Notes: generated by a model not told the origin, from the letters alone. Counted from the stretch's first letter, positions 33,389-43,863 are shown. The stretch: 64,000 nt of DNA from 21-14-0-10-47-8 sp966211795 (GCA_966211795.1 CBIHNW010000025.1:1-64000); one strand, 5' to 3'. Numbers and translations are program-made.

Positions 33389-33955
33389 ATGAAAAACACC
33401 GCACTGCTGCCACTTCTTCTGCTCGCGCTCAATGTGCTCTTTACGCCGACCGCACACGCCGCTTATTCGGTTCAAGGTGAAGACCTGCTCTCTGGCCAAA
33501 AGATCGAAGCCACGGCCAAAGCAAAAGGTTTGGTCGTGATTTTTCTCTCGTCTCGCTGCCCTTGCTCGGACAGCCATTTGCCGATCATCGAAAAGCTCAG
33601 CCAGCAGTTCACCGATTTTCAGTTTGTCGGCATTCATTCAAACGCCGATGAAGGCAAAGAACAGGCGCAAACCTATTTTAAAAACGCGCACCTGAGCTTT
33701 CCGATCCTGCAGGATGAAAAATCAAAATGGGCGGATCAGTTGAAAGCTTCAAAGACCCCGCACGTGTTTGTGCTAAGCCCCGATGGCGAAACGCTGTACA
33801 AAGGGGGCGCCACGAGCTCGGCGCATGGGCCGACAGCCGAACATGCCTATCTTCAAGACGCCCTCACCGCCATTCAAGCCGGGAAAAAAGTGACAACGGC
33901 CGAGACAAGAACATTGGGCTGCGCGATCTCAAGGGGCGAGAAATATGTTTGGTAA
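33389..33955 (+). CDS. Exported redoxin/thioredoxin-fold protein
   Basis: 188 residues from the ATG at 33389. A signal peptide precedes an AhpC/TlpA-like fold: VVIFLSSRCPCSDSHLPII supplies a C-x-C motif in place of C-x2-C, FPILQDEKSKWAD and TPHVFVLSPDGETLYKG supply the cis-Pro strand. A C-terminal TLGCAIS motif is typical of peroxiredoxin-like periplasmic proteins. It overlaps the next gene by 11 bases. Likely role: thiol redox or copper-related repair in the periplasm. Confidence 0.8.
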   Translation: MKNTALLPLLLLALNVLFTPTAHAAYSVQGEDLLSGQKIEATAKAKGLVVIFLSSRCPCSDSHLPIIEKLSQQFTDFQFVGIHSNADEGKEQAQTYFKNAHLSFPILQDEKSKWADQLKASKTPHVFVLSPDGETLYKGGATSSAHGPTAEHAYLQDALTAIQAGKKVTTAETRTLGCAISRGEKYVW

Positions 33956-34433
33956 ATTTCTTTTGCCGCTCGTCTGCGGTCTAACGCTTGCCTGCGCCCG
34001 TCCCATTTATCACGATACGGCCCCGAACCCAGATTCTGGGAATTCTCCGCACAGTGGGGACGCCAGCTCAGGCTCGCTGGATAAACTGGAAAAGGCAGCC
34101 GCAAGTTTGGACCGCTTAGGGTTCAAACTTTCGATCGTGTGGATCAAAAATCAAACGGACGAGGAAACCGGATCTTTTCTTCTGAAATTTTGGCGCCCCA
34201 ACAAAGGCGATCAATCACCCGTCTTGCAAGATTTCGCGCAAACACTGAACGTTCGATTGTGGATGCCTTCGATGGGGCATGGCGCTTCGCCCGTCAGCCT
34301 TCAGCACATTGATATCGGAACCTACCAAGTGGATGACGTGTACTTTTCGATGGTTGGAGATTGGGAGATTCAAGTCGATCTTAAAAACGGAGAAGAGCTC
34401 GTCGATGCCACCCAGATTCCGATTCATTTTTAA
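33945..34433 (+). CDS. YtkA-like lipoprotein
   Basis: 162 residues. The signal ends LTLAC, a lipobox with Cys17. A Ser/Gly-rich linker is followed by a YtkA-like domain: VRLWMPSMGHGASP, GTYQVDDVYFSMVGDWEIQVDL. It is a paralogue of the product of 32831-33262. The ATG overlaps the redoxin gene by 11 bases, and the following beta-barrel gene starts 29 bases before its stop, so the three form one transcript. Confidence 0.78.
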   Translation: MFGKFLLPLVCGLTLACARPIYHDTAPNPDSGNSPHSGDASSGSLDKLEKAAASLDRLGFKLSIVWIKNQTDEETGSFLLKFWRPNKGDQSPVLQDFAQTLNVRLWMPSMGHGASPVSLQHIDIGTYQVDDVYFSMVGDWEIQVDLKNGEELVDATQIPIHF

Positions 34434-35319
34434 TTTCTTGGCACTCCTCTTGATTCTGGCCTCGCCATTGCTTGCTCGGGCCTCGGCCTGCTGTGGAGGA
34501 AATTTCTCGGGCCCAGCGCTCATCACCGGCGATGATCAAAGCCAGCTTTCTCAGTCCATCAATTATTCGCAGATCGATACCGATGTGGAAGCCAGTGGTC
34601 TTTGGCGAAAGCGCCCTGAACCCGAAATATTGAAAAGCTTCAATCTTCAGGCCTCGCGGGTGTTTCAGGATCGGTGGCAGGCAGGGCTTGGTGTTCCGGT
34701 CGTGCAACGCTCGCGCGGATCGGTTGTTGAAAGCGGCATGGGTGATGTGTCCACGAATCTTGGATATGAATATTGGAACGACTGGGATTACCACCCGATC
34801 CGCCCCAAAGGCATCGGCTACCTGCAGCTGATCATCCCTAGCGGAAAATCAATTCAAGAATCAGATTCAAGATACCAGCTCGAAGCCCGCGGCCGCGGTT
34901 TCTGGGCCCTAGGGATTGGCACGGTGCTGACCAAAACATTCACCCGCTGGGATGCTTTTACCTCATTTGATCTGCATCGCAGTTTTGAGAAAACGGCCTC
35001 GCTCGCTCAAGGTTCCTCGAAATTGAAGCCGGGATTTGGTGGATCCGCAGGGCTTGGGGGCGGATATCATTTTGAGACGATTCGCCTGGGCACTTCGCTC
35101 AGCTGGAATTACGAGGATCCCGTGAACGTCGACGGCCCGGCTCCATCCGAGGGGACTTTGCAAAGATTTGTCACGGCGGCGGTCAACCTGACCTACATCT
35201 TAGAGAACGAGTGGAGTGTGACCGCACAATATTCGGATCAGGGCCTGATTGGCAGCCCTCTAAACACGACCTTAAGCCAGAGCGTCTCACTTCAGCTCCA
35301 AAAACGTTGGCTTCGCTGA
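34405..35319 (+). CDS. Outer-membrane beta-barrel protein with CCGG motif
   Basis: 304 residues from the ATG at 34405, overlapping the upstream lipoprotein gene by 29 bases. The signal (FNFLALLLILASPLLARASA) is followed by CCGGNFSGPALI and by alternating amphipathic strands, ending in LQKRWLR. The strand pattern is that of a barrel of the MtrB/OmpP1-transporter-like kind, exact family unknown. The redoxin-YtkA-barrel order suggests a periplasmic metal or redox system spanning the envelope. Confidence 0.7.
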   Translation: MPPRFRFIFNFLALLLILASPLLARASACCGGNFSGPALITGDDQSQLSQSINYSQIDTDVEASGLWRKRPEPEILKSFNLQASRVFQDRWQAGLGVPVVQRSRGSVVESGMGDVSTNLGYEYWNDWDYHPIRPKGIGYLQLIIPSGKSIQESDSRYQLEARGRGFWALGIGTVLTKTFTRWDAFTSFDLHRSFEKTASLAQGSSKLKPGFGGSAGLGGGYHFETIRLGTSLSWNYEDPVNVDGPAPSEGTLQRFVTAAVNLTYILENEWSVTAQYSDQGLIGSPLNTTLSQSVSLQLQKRWLR

Positions 35320-35395
35320 AAAAAAATCCGCTCGGTCGCAACCAGAGGACCTTGTTTGATCAAGTCCCGAACTTAAAATTCCGATAAAGCAATTG

Positions 35396-36400
35396 ATGTC
35401 GAGTTCAAAGCAGAACGGAATCGAAACTATTGCGGATCACCTGATGACAGAAGTCCCGAAGGACTTTTTCTTCGACGGCATGACGTTACCGGCTTCGATT
35501 TATCTCAAAATGAAAACATCGAATTATCTCGTGATCGGCAAGAGAACGGATAAGGCCAATTTCTCAAATCTGCACTCATTCAATAATGAAGAAGCCCACG
35601 TTTTTGTGAAATCATCCGAATACCCGGCTTTGGTTGCGGCCGTCACCAGCTTGACCGGCAAAGTGCTCTCGCAAAAATCGGTTCCTGATTCGGTGAAGTT
35701 GAAATTTCTTTCAGGCCTGGCCGAGGACGCGATGACGTCCCTGAACGCGGCGGGCATGACCTCGGTTTCGAAAGTGCAAAAACTGGGAGAACTGGTCGAT
35801 CAAATGAGCCGCTCTCTTTCCGCTTTCGAACAGATCATCGAAATCCTGCACCAGCTGCCAAATAATGAAGCCAAACATTCGATGACGACCTGCCTGGTCT
35901 CGATGCTTCTGTGTGATGAGTTGCAAATCAACCTTCCCATGGCACGCGAAAAAGTGGCGATGGGATCCCTGCTGCATGACGTGGGTCTTCGCTTCGTGGC
36001 GCCCGAAATTTTGCAAAAGCCCCGACACCTATGGAGTCCCGACGATCTTGCAAGCTACGAAACTCATCCCATGAAAGGGATCGAGATGCTGCGGGATATG
36101 AAGGATCTACCGAGCGACGTGCTCTTGATCGTGGCCGAACATCACGAGAATGCTCAGGGCACGGGCTTCCCGAAAAAAATGCGCGACATCAAGATCAGTC
36201 CTCTGGGTAAAATCGTGGCGCTAGCCAATTATTACTCGAGCCTGCTGTTTGGTGAAAAGGCCGATGCCAAAACCTACACCCCGGATGAAGCCGTCGCTTA
36301 CATCGAAGAAGTGATGGGACAGCCATTTAACAAGCAGGCCTTCTTGGCACTTAAAAATATCATCAATAAGAAACACCTCGCCGACCGCACCGGCAGCTAG
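35396..36400 (+). CDS. HD-GYP domain protein with altered GYP motif
   Basis: 334 residues from the ATG at 35396 (an in-frame TTG at 35393 is adjacent). The N-terminal part of about 130 residues is a poorly conserved sensory or PilZ-like region. The C-terminal HD-GYP core has MGSLLHDVGLRFV, ETHPMKGIEML and IVAEHHENAQGTGFPKKM. The usual HHE--DG-GYP is HHENAQGTGFP, so the Tyr is Phe and the Asp is Gln. Proteins of this class hydrolyse cyclic-di-GMP; a Bdellovibrio HD-GYP of known structure also lacks the Tyr. Activity therefore cannot be assumed. Confidence 0.85.
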   Translation: MSSSKQNGIETIADHLMTEVPKDFFFDGMTLPASIYLKMKTSNYLVIGKRTDKANFSNLHSFNNEEAHVFVKSSEYPALVAAVTSLTGKVLSQKSVPDSVKLKFLSGLAEDAMTSLNAAGMTSVSKVQKLGELVDQMSRSLSAFEQIIEILHQLPNNEAKHSMTTCLVSMLLCDELQINLPMAREKVAMGSLLHDVGLRFVAPEILQKPRHLWSPDDLASYETHPMKGIEMLRDMKDLPSDVLLIVAEHHENAQGTGFPKKMRDIKISPLGKIVALANYYSSLLFGEKADAKTYTPDEAVAYIEEVMGQPFNKQAFLALKNIINKKHLADRTGS

Positions 36401-37130
36401 AACAAGACAGACATATTGCATCACCGGCTGTTGCCAGTGGACAAGGCTTGCGGCATCGATTTGAATGTCAGGTCTGTGAGCCAATCAAAAACCTTCTTTC
36501 AAGCCTATTTGCAAACGATCCAAAGAGTGGGCGTGGTTCTTTTCATCTTCGCCTTGGCCGGCACCTTTTTCGATCAATGGGTGACCAACCAAATGGCCTT
36601 GATGCTGGCAAACCCCCAAGGCACCAGCCACTGGGTGTGGTTCTACGGAGCCATTTCTTTGGTTTGGGGTGTGGTCTACCCACTTGCGAATTTGCTCTTG
36701 ATCTTATCGGTCCTGCAGCCCCAGCCTTTGCTCAAATTTTGGTTCCAAACTTTCCCGCACGCCATGATCGAGCTCATGCGCTCTTGGGGCAAGTCCATGC
36801 TCTGGGCTTTTCTGCTGATCATTCCGGGCGTCGTCGCTTTTATACGCTACCTGTTTGTGCCCTTTATCGTCTGCCTGGATCCTCTCTACCCCCAAGGTGA
36901 GCGCGAGGCCCTGCAAAGATCCTGGGCCCTCTCGAAGGGTCGCATGTGGCGGCTCTTTGGATTTTTCATGCTCACTTCGCTGGTGGTGCCGGCCTTCTTG
37001 TCGGTCTTTGATGATTTGAAAATTTTGACCGAACACCCGGTGACGAGCGTATTGATTTGCCTGTTGGAGATGTTTTTGAATATTGCTTTCAGTCTCTGGC
37101 TCTGGAAAATCTATCAAAGGAGTGTGCAAA

Positions 37131-38183
<1,053 letters not shown>

Positions 38184-38344
38184 GATATTATGTTTCTTGA
38201 GTGCCTTGACCGAAACTGGACCATAGCTCTTTTGACCTGGACCTCGGGAACCGCTATTCTAATTTCACCTAGAAACGAGCTTTTTTGCTGCTCAGATTAG
38301 CTTCAATTTCAGGTTGTTCTGATTCTTTTATCCGACTTCGATAG

Positions 38345-38375
38345 AACCCGTTCCAAAAGAACGGGTTTTGTTTTT
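38345..38375 (+). terminator. Rho-independent terminator
   Basis: Perfect 9-bp stem AACCCGTTC / GAACGGGTT with CAAAA loop and T-rich tail (TTGTTTTTT), 162 bases after the GuaB/GuaC stop and 44 bases before murI. Confidence 0.88.
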
Positions 38376-38418
38376 TCTGCTTCCCGTCGGCGCGCTTGAT
38401 CGGTCAACATCAAATGAT

Positions 38419-39207
38419 ATGGCAAAAATTGGCGTGTTTGATTCAGGTGTGGGTGGATTGACGGTTCTCAAAGAACTCGCCTCTCACTTTCCCAAAGAAG
38501 AGTTTCTTTATCTCGGCGACACCGCCCGTCTGCCTTACGGCACCAAATCTGCAGAAACCATTCGCCAGTATTCGGAACAGATTCTGGGGTTTCTGACCGA
38601 GCGAAAGGTCGACGCCCTGGTCATCGCCTGCAACACGGCCTCATCGCAAGTGCCCAAGCGCGATTGGCAGGGCCTGCCGGTCTTCAACGTGATCGAACCG
38701 GGTGCCGAGTACGCGGTCACCCACAGCCAGAACCAACGCATCGGCGTTCTCGGCACGCGCGCGCTGATCGCCAGTGGCGCTTACCAGAAGGAAATCCAAA
38801 AGCTCTCAGCAGGCGCCCAGGTCTTCGCGCAAAGCTGTCCTTTGTTCGTGCCGCTGGCGGAAGAGGGATGGCTCGAAGATCCGATCACGAACTTGATCGC
38901 CTATCGCTACCTGCATCCCTTGCTCGAGTCGCAGATCGACACCTTGATCATGGGCTGCACGCATTATCCCTTGCTGAAAACCTCGATCCAGCGAGCCTGC
39001 GGGGCGCATGTCAATCTCGTGGATTCCGGCAAAGCCTTGGCCTTGCAGCTGGAGAAGGCTTTTGACTCTCAACGTTTGCAACGCTCTTCTCGAGAGGCCG
39101 GAGAGATCCACATCCTGGCCACGGACCTGTCTTCGCACACGCAGGATCTCGCGGCGCAGATTCTGAATCCACTTCGGGTGGCTTCGTTTGAGGTTGTGCA
39201 CTTGTGA
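38419..39207 (+). CDS. murI: Glutamate racemase
   Basis: 262 residues from the ATG at 38419. IGVFDSGVGGLTVLKEL, YLGDTARLPYG, ACNTAS with the first catalytic Cys, and MGCTHYPLL with the second Cys define MurI, which makes D-glutamate for peptidoglycan. No conventional promoter is seen between the terminator and the start. The gene is followed by array B and the second HNH gene. Confidence 0.95.
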   Translation: MAKIGVFDSGVGGLTVLKELASHFPKEEFLYLGDTARLPYGTKSAETIRQYSEQILGFLTERKVDALVIACNTASSQVPKRDWQGLPVFNVIEPGAEYAVTHSQNQRIGVLGTRALIASGAYQKEIQKLSAGAQVFAQSCPLFVPLAEEGWLEDPITNLIAYRYLHPLLESQIDTLIMGCTHYPLLKTSIQRACGAHVNLVDSGKALALQLEKAFDSQRLQRSSREAGEIHILATDLSSHTQDLAAQILNPLRVASFEVVHL

Positions 39208-39240
39208 ATGGGATTTGGCTTGCGGAGGTTTTATCTCGTG

Positions 39241-39575
39241 TCGCGGATGAAGTTTTGCTGTGATCTCGCGTAGGTCTCGCTCCGCAACTGAAGCTTTACG
39301 CTGAAATCTTACGGGGATTTCTCCATAGCTGAACTTTATTTCTGCATCGTGGAACCGCTGCGCAAATGAAGCTCAGTGCCAGGCGGCTTCGATCTTTGCG
39401 ATTGTCACGAAGCTTCGCGGCTGCATTTGAATTCCGCTGCGGACATGAAGCTTTGCACCGCCAGCGGCGGACGTGAATTTTGCGTTCGCATCAAGCTAGG
39501 CCCGCGCTGCACGCGAAGGCTTGCAGCCGTGTCTTGAGTGGCTTCTGCTGCGTGCGTGAAGCTCCGCGGAATTTT
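39241..39575. repeat. Degenerate repeat array of about 40 nt units (array B) upstream of HNH copy 2
   Basis: At least eight diverged units with a core near ATGAAGCTTTGCGC at about 39248, 39289, 39330, 39367, 39408, 39446, 39491 and 39557. Spacing ranges 37-45, with one wider gap. Units resemble those of array A (17031-17189). GC content is higher than in array A. The minus-strand reading frames contain stops, so coding is unlikely. Confidence 0.65.
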
Positions 39576-39584
39576 CGAGGTCAT

Positions 39585-39831
39585 AGATATTTTATTTGAC
39601 AGCCATTCGGGGCGAGATCGCCTGATGTGAATTGGTTTTTCATGTTTTCTCTGTGATGCCCTTCATTCGCTCGCATTGGCTCTCTGTTGAGAGTGGCAAT
39701 TTTGATTCGAGGCCCGTCGTAAATTTTTAAACTCGGAGTAGCAGCCAGACAGGCAGAGACCACGAATTCCGATTTAAAACTCGTGATAAGGTCTCCGTGA
39801 TATCACGATTTATTTTAAAGGAGATCTGCAA
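39585..39831 (+). promoter_or_regulatory. Conserved HNH leader (copy 2)
   Basis: Shares blocks with 17190-17444: TATTTGACAGC, the CCTTCATTCGCTCGCAT block, GATTCGAG and CTCGTGATAAGGTC, then AAAGGAG eight bases before the ATG. The order and approximate spacing match copy 1 although the intervening bases differ. Confidence 0.55.
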
Positions 39832-40905
39832 ATGAAGACTGAGATGAACAAAGCGATGAACATTAAAAATTTGAACGACACTCTTCTCGTGCAAAAAACT
39901 GAAGTCTTGGTGAAAGAAGAGCGTGAAGTGCTGACGAAGCTTTTGCATTATTTCCGGGAGATTGAACGACGCCGCCTTTATTGCGATTACAAGTACAAAT
40001 CACTTCGCGAAATGCTGGTGAAACATTTTGGATATTCGGATCATGAGGCCTACCGAAGAATCTCTGCCATGTGGCTTTTAATAGATGTTCCAGAGATGGA
40101 AGAAAAAATCACGAATGGTGCATTATCTTTAACTCACCTAAGCCTTGCACAGTCTTTCTTTCGAAATGAAGCAAAGATTCATCATGTTTCAATATCAAAA
40201 GAAGATAAGCTTGAGCTTCTCGCTGAGATTAGCGAGCAAACAATCCGCGAGGCGCAGAGAATTATGCTCTCGCAGTCTTCGGCTCCAGAGGAACTGCGGC
40301 CTGACAAGATGAGCGTCATCAGTGAGCAGAAAATAGAAATCCGGTTCGCCGCGAATAAATCATTGGAAGAAAAAATCTCGGAAGTGAAAGGCTTGCTAGC
40401 CCACAAGCATCCGAATCTATCATTGGGAGAATTGCTCGAGGTGCTTTGCGATCTTTCGATCAAAACCTTGAAGAAAGCAAAGACCGAGACCTTGTCGAAA
40501 CAAAAGTCCGCGGCGCAAAGGAAAGGCCGCGTCACCAAAGTGCGAATGGATGATTCTCAAAAGCTTGAATCGCAGTCGAGCGTGAACACAGATATTCATG
40601 ATTCACGATCAGCGAAGCCAGACTTTCAAGCGCCACAAACAGCGACCACACCAAATATGGAGGACTCCGCCGAAAAGCTGAAACCCAAATCCCAAGCGCA
40701 AATCAGCCGCGAAGTTTGGCAGGAAAGCCAATACCAGTGCAGCAACTGCGGATCAAAGCGCGCGCTCGAGATCGATCACCTCAAGCCCAAAGCCAAAGGC
40801 GGCCTCAACACGAAAGAAAATCTTTGCGTCCTTTGCCGTGCCTGCAATCAGCGGGCGGCCATCAAAGAATTTGGGCAGCTCAAGATGGATCTGTATTTGA
40901 ATTAG
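39832..40905 (+). CDS. HNH endonuclease domain protein (copy 2)
   Basis: 357 residues, ATG at 39832. Nearly identical in build to 17445-18431: helical N-part (EREVLTKLLHYFREIERRRLYCDYKYKS) and terminal HNH with C303-x2-C306, EIDHLKPKAKGG, C335-x2-C338. The linker between is longer (about 230-290) and differs, so this is the hypervariable part. Two copies about 22 kb apart, with matching leaders and arrays, suggest a family that spreads or is maintained as a unit. Confidence 0.88.
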   Translation: MKTEMNKAMNIKNLNDTLLVQKTEVLVKEEREVLTKLLHYFREIERRRLYCDYKYKSLREMLVKHFGYSDHEAYRRISAMWLLIDVPEMEEKITNGALSLTHLSLAQSFFRNEAKIHHVSISKEDKLELLAEISEQTIREAQRIMLSQSSAPEELRPDKMSVISEQKIEIRFAANKSLEEKISEVKGLLAHKHPNLSLGELLEVLCDLSIKTLKKAKTETLSKQKSAAQRKGRVTKVRMDDSQKLESQSSVNTDIHDSRSAKPDFQAPQTATTPNMEDSAEKLKPKSQAQISREVWQESQYQCSNCGSKRALEIDHLKPKAKGGLNTKENLCVLCRACNQRAAIKEFGQLKMDLYLN

Positions 40906-41010
40906 ACGGGCTGACGAAGCCACGGTTGGGTTCGGCGGCCTTCCAGTGAAGTGGAAAGCCCTCTTGTGAATTGCAAACCCTTCCCGTCCGCCACATCGGG
41001 AGCCGCGGGA

Positions 41011-42204
41011 TTAAACGAAGATCTCCCTCGGTGGCGCGAATAGATTGTACGAGCTGGCCATCGAAGCGCCGTAGGCTCCAGCATCAGCCACCAGCAGCCA
41101 GTCGCCTTCTTGCACGCCTTTGAAGACGCGGTCTTTGCCGAGGAAATCTGAGGACTCGCAGACTGGGCCGACGACGTCGGCGGTGAATTCTTCGCCGGCT
41201 TTCTTTTGCAAAGGCATGATGCGGTGGACAGCTTCGTACAGGGCCGGGCGAATCAGGTGGTGCATGCCCGAATTGCAGATCAGGAAATTTTTGTCGGGCA
41301 TTTTTTTGATATACTGCACCTGGGTGATCAGGACGCCACTGCGAGCGACCAGGAAGCGGCCGGGTTCAAGCTGAATTTGGGCCTCGAGACCCGCGAGCTC
41401 TTCTTTTAAAACTTGGCAATAATTTTCCATCCACTGCGCATCGGTCGAGGCATCCAGAGCGTAGTCAATACCAAGACCGCCGCCGACATCAAAGGTCTGC
41501 ATCGGAAAACCTTGGGCTTTCCAGGATTCGAAAACGCGGCGCTGGATTTGAATCGCCTCGCGCACGGCGGAAAATTCCATCAGCTGCGAGCCGATGTGGG
41601 AACTGACTCCCACCAATTGCAGGCTGGGATACTGTTTTAAAATTTCGAAAGCCAAAGCCAGCTGGGTTTCATCCATGCCGAATTTATTTTCTTTGAATCC
41701 GGTCGAGATGTAGGGATGCGTTTTCGGATCGACGTTTGGATTGATGCGAAAAACGACCGAGACCTTTTTTCCCATTTGGTTCGACACTTCGCCGATGCGC
41801 CGAAGTTCCGAAGCGCATTCGATGTTCAGCTGGCGGATGCCGGCCTTGAGACATTGCTGGATTTCGTCTTTGGTCTTAGCCACGCCCGAGAAAATAATTT
41901 GGTTGCCAAGAAAGCCAACTTCGAGCGCGCGGCGAAGCTCGCCACCGCTGACGATATCGACCCCGATATTTTGCGCCTTGAACAGTTTCAAAAGTTCGGG
42001 ATGCGGATTGGCCTTCATGGCGTAATGCACGGAAAATCTTTGCGTCAACGCGCGGGCCACGTAAGACTGGAAAAGAAAAAGTCGGTCCTGCAAACCTTTT
42101 CGCGAATAGACATAGGCGGGCTCATCCCCGTCTTTCGCCAGATTTGAAAGACGCACACCATCGAGTTCCAATTCTCCATTTGAATTGTATTCCAGTTTTG
42201 ACAC
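41011..42204 (-). CDS. lysA: Diaminopimelate decarboxylase
   Basis: 397 residues. HYAMKANPHPELL holds the pyridoxal-phosphate Lys, VDIVSGGELRRAL, SSHIGSQL, VGGGLGIDY, LEPGRFLVARSG and VGPVCESSDFLGKDR are signature LysA segments, with YNLFAPPREIFV at the C-terminus. It converts meso-diaminopimelate to L-lysine, the last step. It is divergent from an mpaA-like gene, 29 bases away, and dapD follows, forming a diaminopimelate cluster. Confidence 0.95.
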   Translation of the reverse strand: MSKLEYNSNGELELDGVRLSNLAKDGDEPAYVYSRKGLQDRLFLFQSYVARALTQRFSVHYAMKANPHPELLKLFKAQNIGVDIVSGGELRRALEVGFLGNQIIFSGVAKTKDEIQQCLKAGIRQLNIECASELRRIGEVSNQMGKKVSVVFRINPNVDPKTHPYISTGFKENKFGMDETQLALAFEILKQYPSLQLVGVSSHIGSQLMEFSAVREAIQIQRRVFESWKAQGFPMQTFDVGGGLGIDYALDASTDAQWMENYCQVLKEELAGLEAQIQLEPGRFLVARSGVLITQVQYIKKMPDKNFLICNSGMHHLIRPALYEAVHRIMPLQKKAGEEFTADVVGPVCESSDFLGKDRVFKGVQEGDWLLVADAGAYGASMASSYNLFAPPREIFV

Positions 42205-42233
42205 GCGAAACCTTTTCTCCTAAATCTGAAGAG

Positions 42234-42959
42234 ATGACAAACGCAAACGCATCTTCGATCTCTTCAACAGTCTTCTCTTCCGTCTCGTCGACAGTATCTG
42301 CCTTTACCTTCGGCCACAGTCCCCTTGGACTGCCAATCCAAGCCTATCGCTTTTCCAATGGCGGCGCAAAAGTTCTGATTCTCGGCGGAGTGCACGGTGA
42401 CGAAATCGAAGGCGTGATCGCAAGCCACGGTCTGCTGCGTGAGTTTTCACATTCATTTCCCTACAATCTCGACCTGGTGCTGGTCCCCACCTTCAATATC
42501 GAGGGCGTCTTGCACCGAACCCGCACCAACTCTCGCGGTGTCGACCTCAATCGCAATCTTCCCACCAAGGATTGGTCGCCCGAGGTGAAAACCCCGCGCT
42601 ACCATCCGGGTCCGTTTGCCGGCAGCGAACCGGAAAATAAAGCATTAGCTCGGTTTATCGAAAGCGAAAGTCCCCAGTTTTTGCTGAGCCTGCATTCCTG
42701 GCATCCGGTCTTAAACGTCAATGGGGATTGCATGAGTGAGGCCGAATCACTGGCGCGCTGGACGGGCTACCGCATCGATGCCGATATCGGCTACCCAACG
42801 CCGGGGTGTCTGGGAACTTTTGCGGGGCTTGAGCGCCAGTCGCCGACATTGACTTACGAAATCGAGCGCGGGCTTTCGGCCGAGAAAATTTTAGAGATCC
42901 ATGTCCCCGCCATTTTGGAATGCCTGAAAGAAACGGAAAAAAGAGGAGCGCGACCATGA
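42234..42959 (+). CDS. MpaA-like murein-peptide amidase (M14 family)
   Basis: 241 residues from the ATG at 42234; the in-frame ATG at 42144 would overlap lysA. GGVHGDEIEG gives the first zinc ligands, RGVDLNRN the substrate Arg-Asn, SLHSW the third zinc His, and TYEIERG the catalytic Glu, as in M14 peptidases of the MpaA type, which release diaminopimelate from muropeptides. Its product would feed lysA or wall recycling. The dapD start overlaps its stop. The name is inferred from neighbours and motifs. Confidence 0.78.
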   Translation: MTNANASSISSTVFSSVSSTVSAFTFGHSPLGLPIQAYRFSNGGAKVLILGGVHGDEIEGVIASHGLLREFSHSFPYNLDLVLVPTFNIEGVLHRTRTNSRGVDLNRNLPTKDWSPEVKTPRYHPGPFAGSEPENKALARFIESESPQFLLSLHSWHPVLNVNGDCMSEAESLARWTGYRIDADIGYPTPGCLGTFAGLERQSPTLTYEIERGLSAEKILEIHVPAILECLKETEKRGARP

Positions 42960-43780
42960 ACTCATCCCAAATCGATCAAATATTTTCGGATCTACAACAG
43001 GGCAAAAACATCGATGACCTGCACACCGAAGAGATCGCCGCCATCGAGCAAACCATTGCGGGACTGGATCAAGGAAAAATTCGCGTCTGCGAAAAGACGC
43101 CGGCCGGATACCAGACTCATCAATGGATCAAGAAAGCGATACTGCTTTACTTTCGTTTGAAAAAAATGGCTCCGGTTCGCGCTGGCGACCTTGAATTTTA
43201 TGATAAAATTCCGCTCAAGACCTGGTCTCCCGAAATGAATGTCCGCGTGGTGCCGCATGCGTTGGCTCGCTACGGATCTTTTCTTGAGCCCGGCGTGATC
43301 TTGATGCCTTCGTTTGTGAATATCGGCGCACATGTCGGGAGTGGCACCATGGTCGACACCTGGGCCACGGTTGGAAGCTGCGCGCAGGTTGGAAAAAATG
43401 TGCACCTTTCAGGCGGCGTCGGCATCGGCGGAGTCTTGGAACCCGTGCAAGCGAATCCCGTCATCATCGAAGACAATTGCTTTCTTGGCAGTCGCTGCAT
43501 CGTCGTTGAAGGCGTGATCGTCGAAGAGGGCGCGGTGCTCGGCGCGGGCGTCACGCTGACCGCTAGCACTAAAATTTTGGATGTGACAGGATCCAGCGCA
43601 CAGACCATGCAAGGCCGCGTACCAGCGGGCTCGGTCGTGATTCCGGGAACGCAAACGAAGAAATTTCCGGCGGGCGAGTTCGGCGTGCCATGCGCACTGA
43701 TCATCGGCAAACGAAAACCCAGCACGGACTTGAAAACGTCATTGAATGAAGCCCTTCGCGATTATCAGGTCAGCGTTTAG
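42956..43780 (+). CDS. dapD: Tetrahydrodipicolinate N-succinyltransferase
   Basis: 274 residues from the ATG at 42956, overlapping the mpaA-like stop (ATGA) behind AAGAGGAG. A left-handed beta-helix of hexapeptide repeats is visible (GAHVGSGTMVDTWATVGSCAQVG, VGIGGVLEP, NCFLGSRCIVVEGVIVEEGAVLGAGVTL). The N-terminal helix bundle is typical of DapD. It commits lysine and diaminopimelate synthesis through succinylated intermediates. Confidence 0.95.
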   Translation: MNSSQIDQIFSDLQQGKNIDDLHTEEIAAIEQTIAGLDQGKIRVCEKTPAGYQTHQWIKKAILLYFRLKKMAPVRAGDLEFYDKIPLKTWSPEMNVRVVPHALARYGSFLEPGVILMPSFVNIGAHVGSGTMVDTWATVGSCAQVGKNVHLSGGVGIGGVLEPVQANPVIIEDNCFLGSRCIVVEGVIVEEGAVLGAGVTLTASTKILDVTGSSAQTMQGRVPAGSVVIPGTQTKKFPAGEFGVPCALIIGKRKPSTDLKTSLNEALRDYQVSV

Positions 43781-43863
43781 GATTGGATGGACGAGCGTCG
43801 GAAGAAACCCGGCGCTTCGTGTTTTGCGGTCGGCGAAAAGCAACCCGCGTTCAGCGTAAAGTT

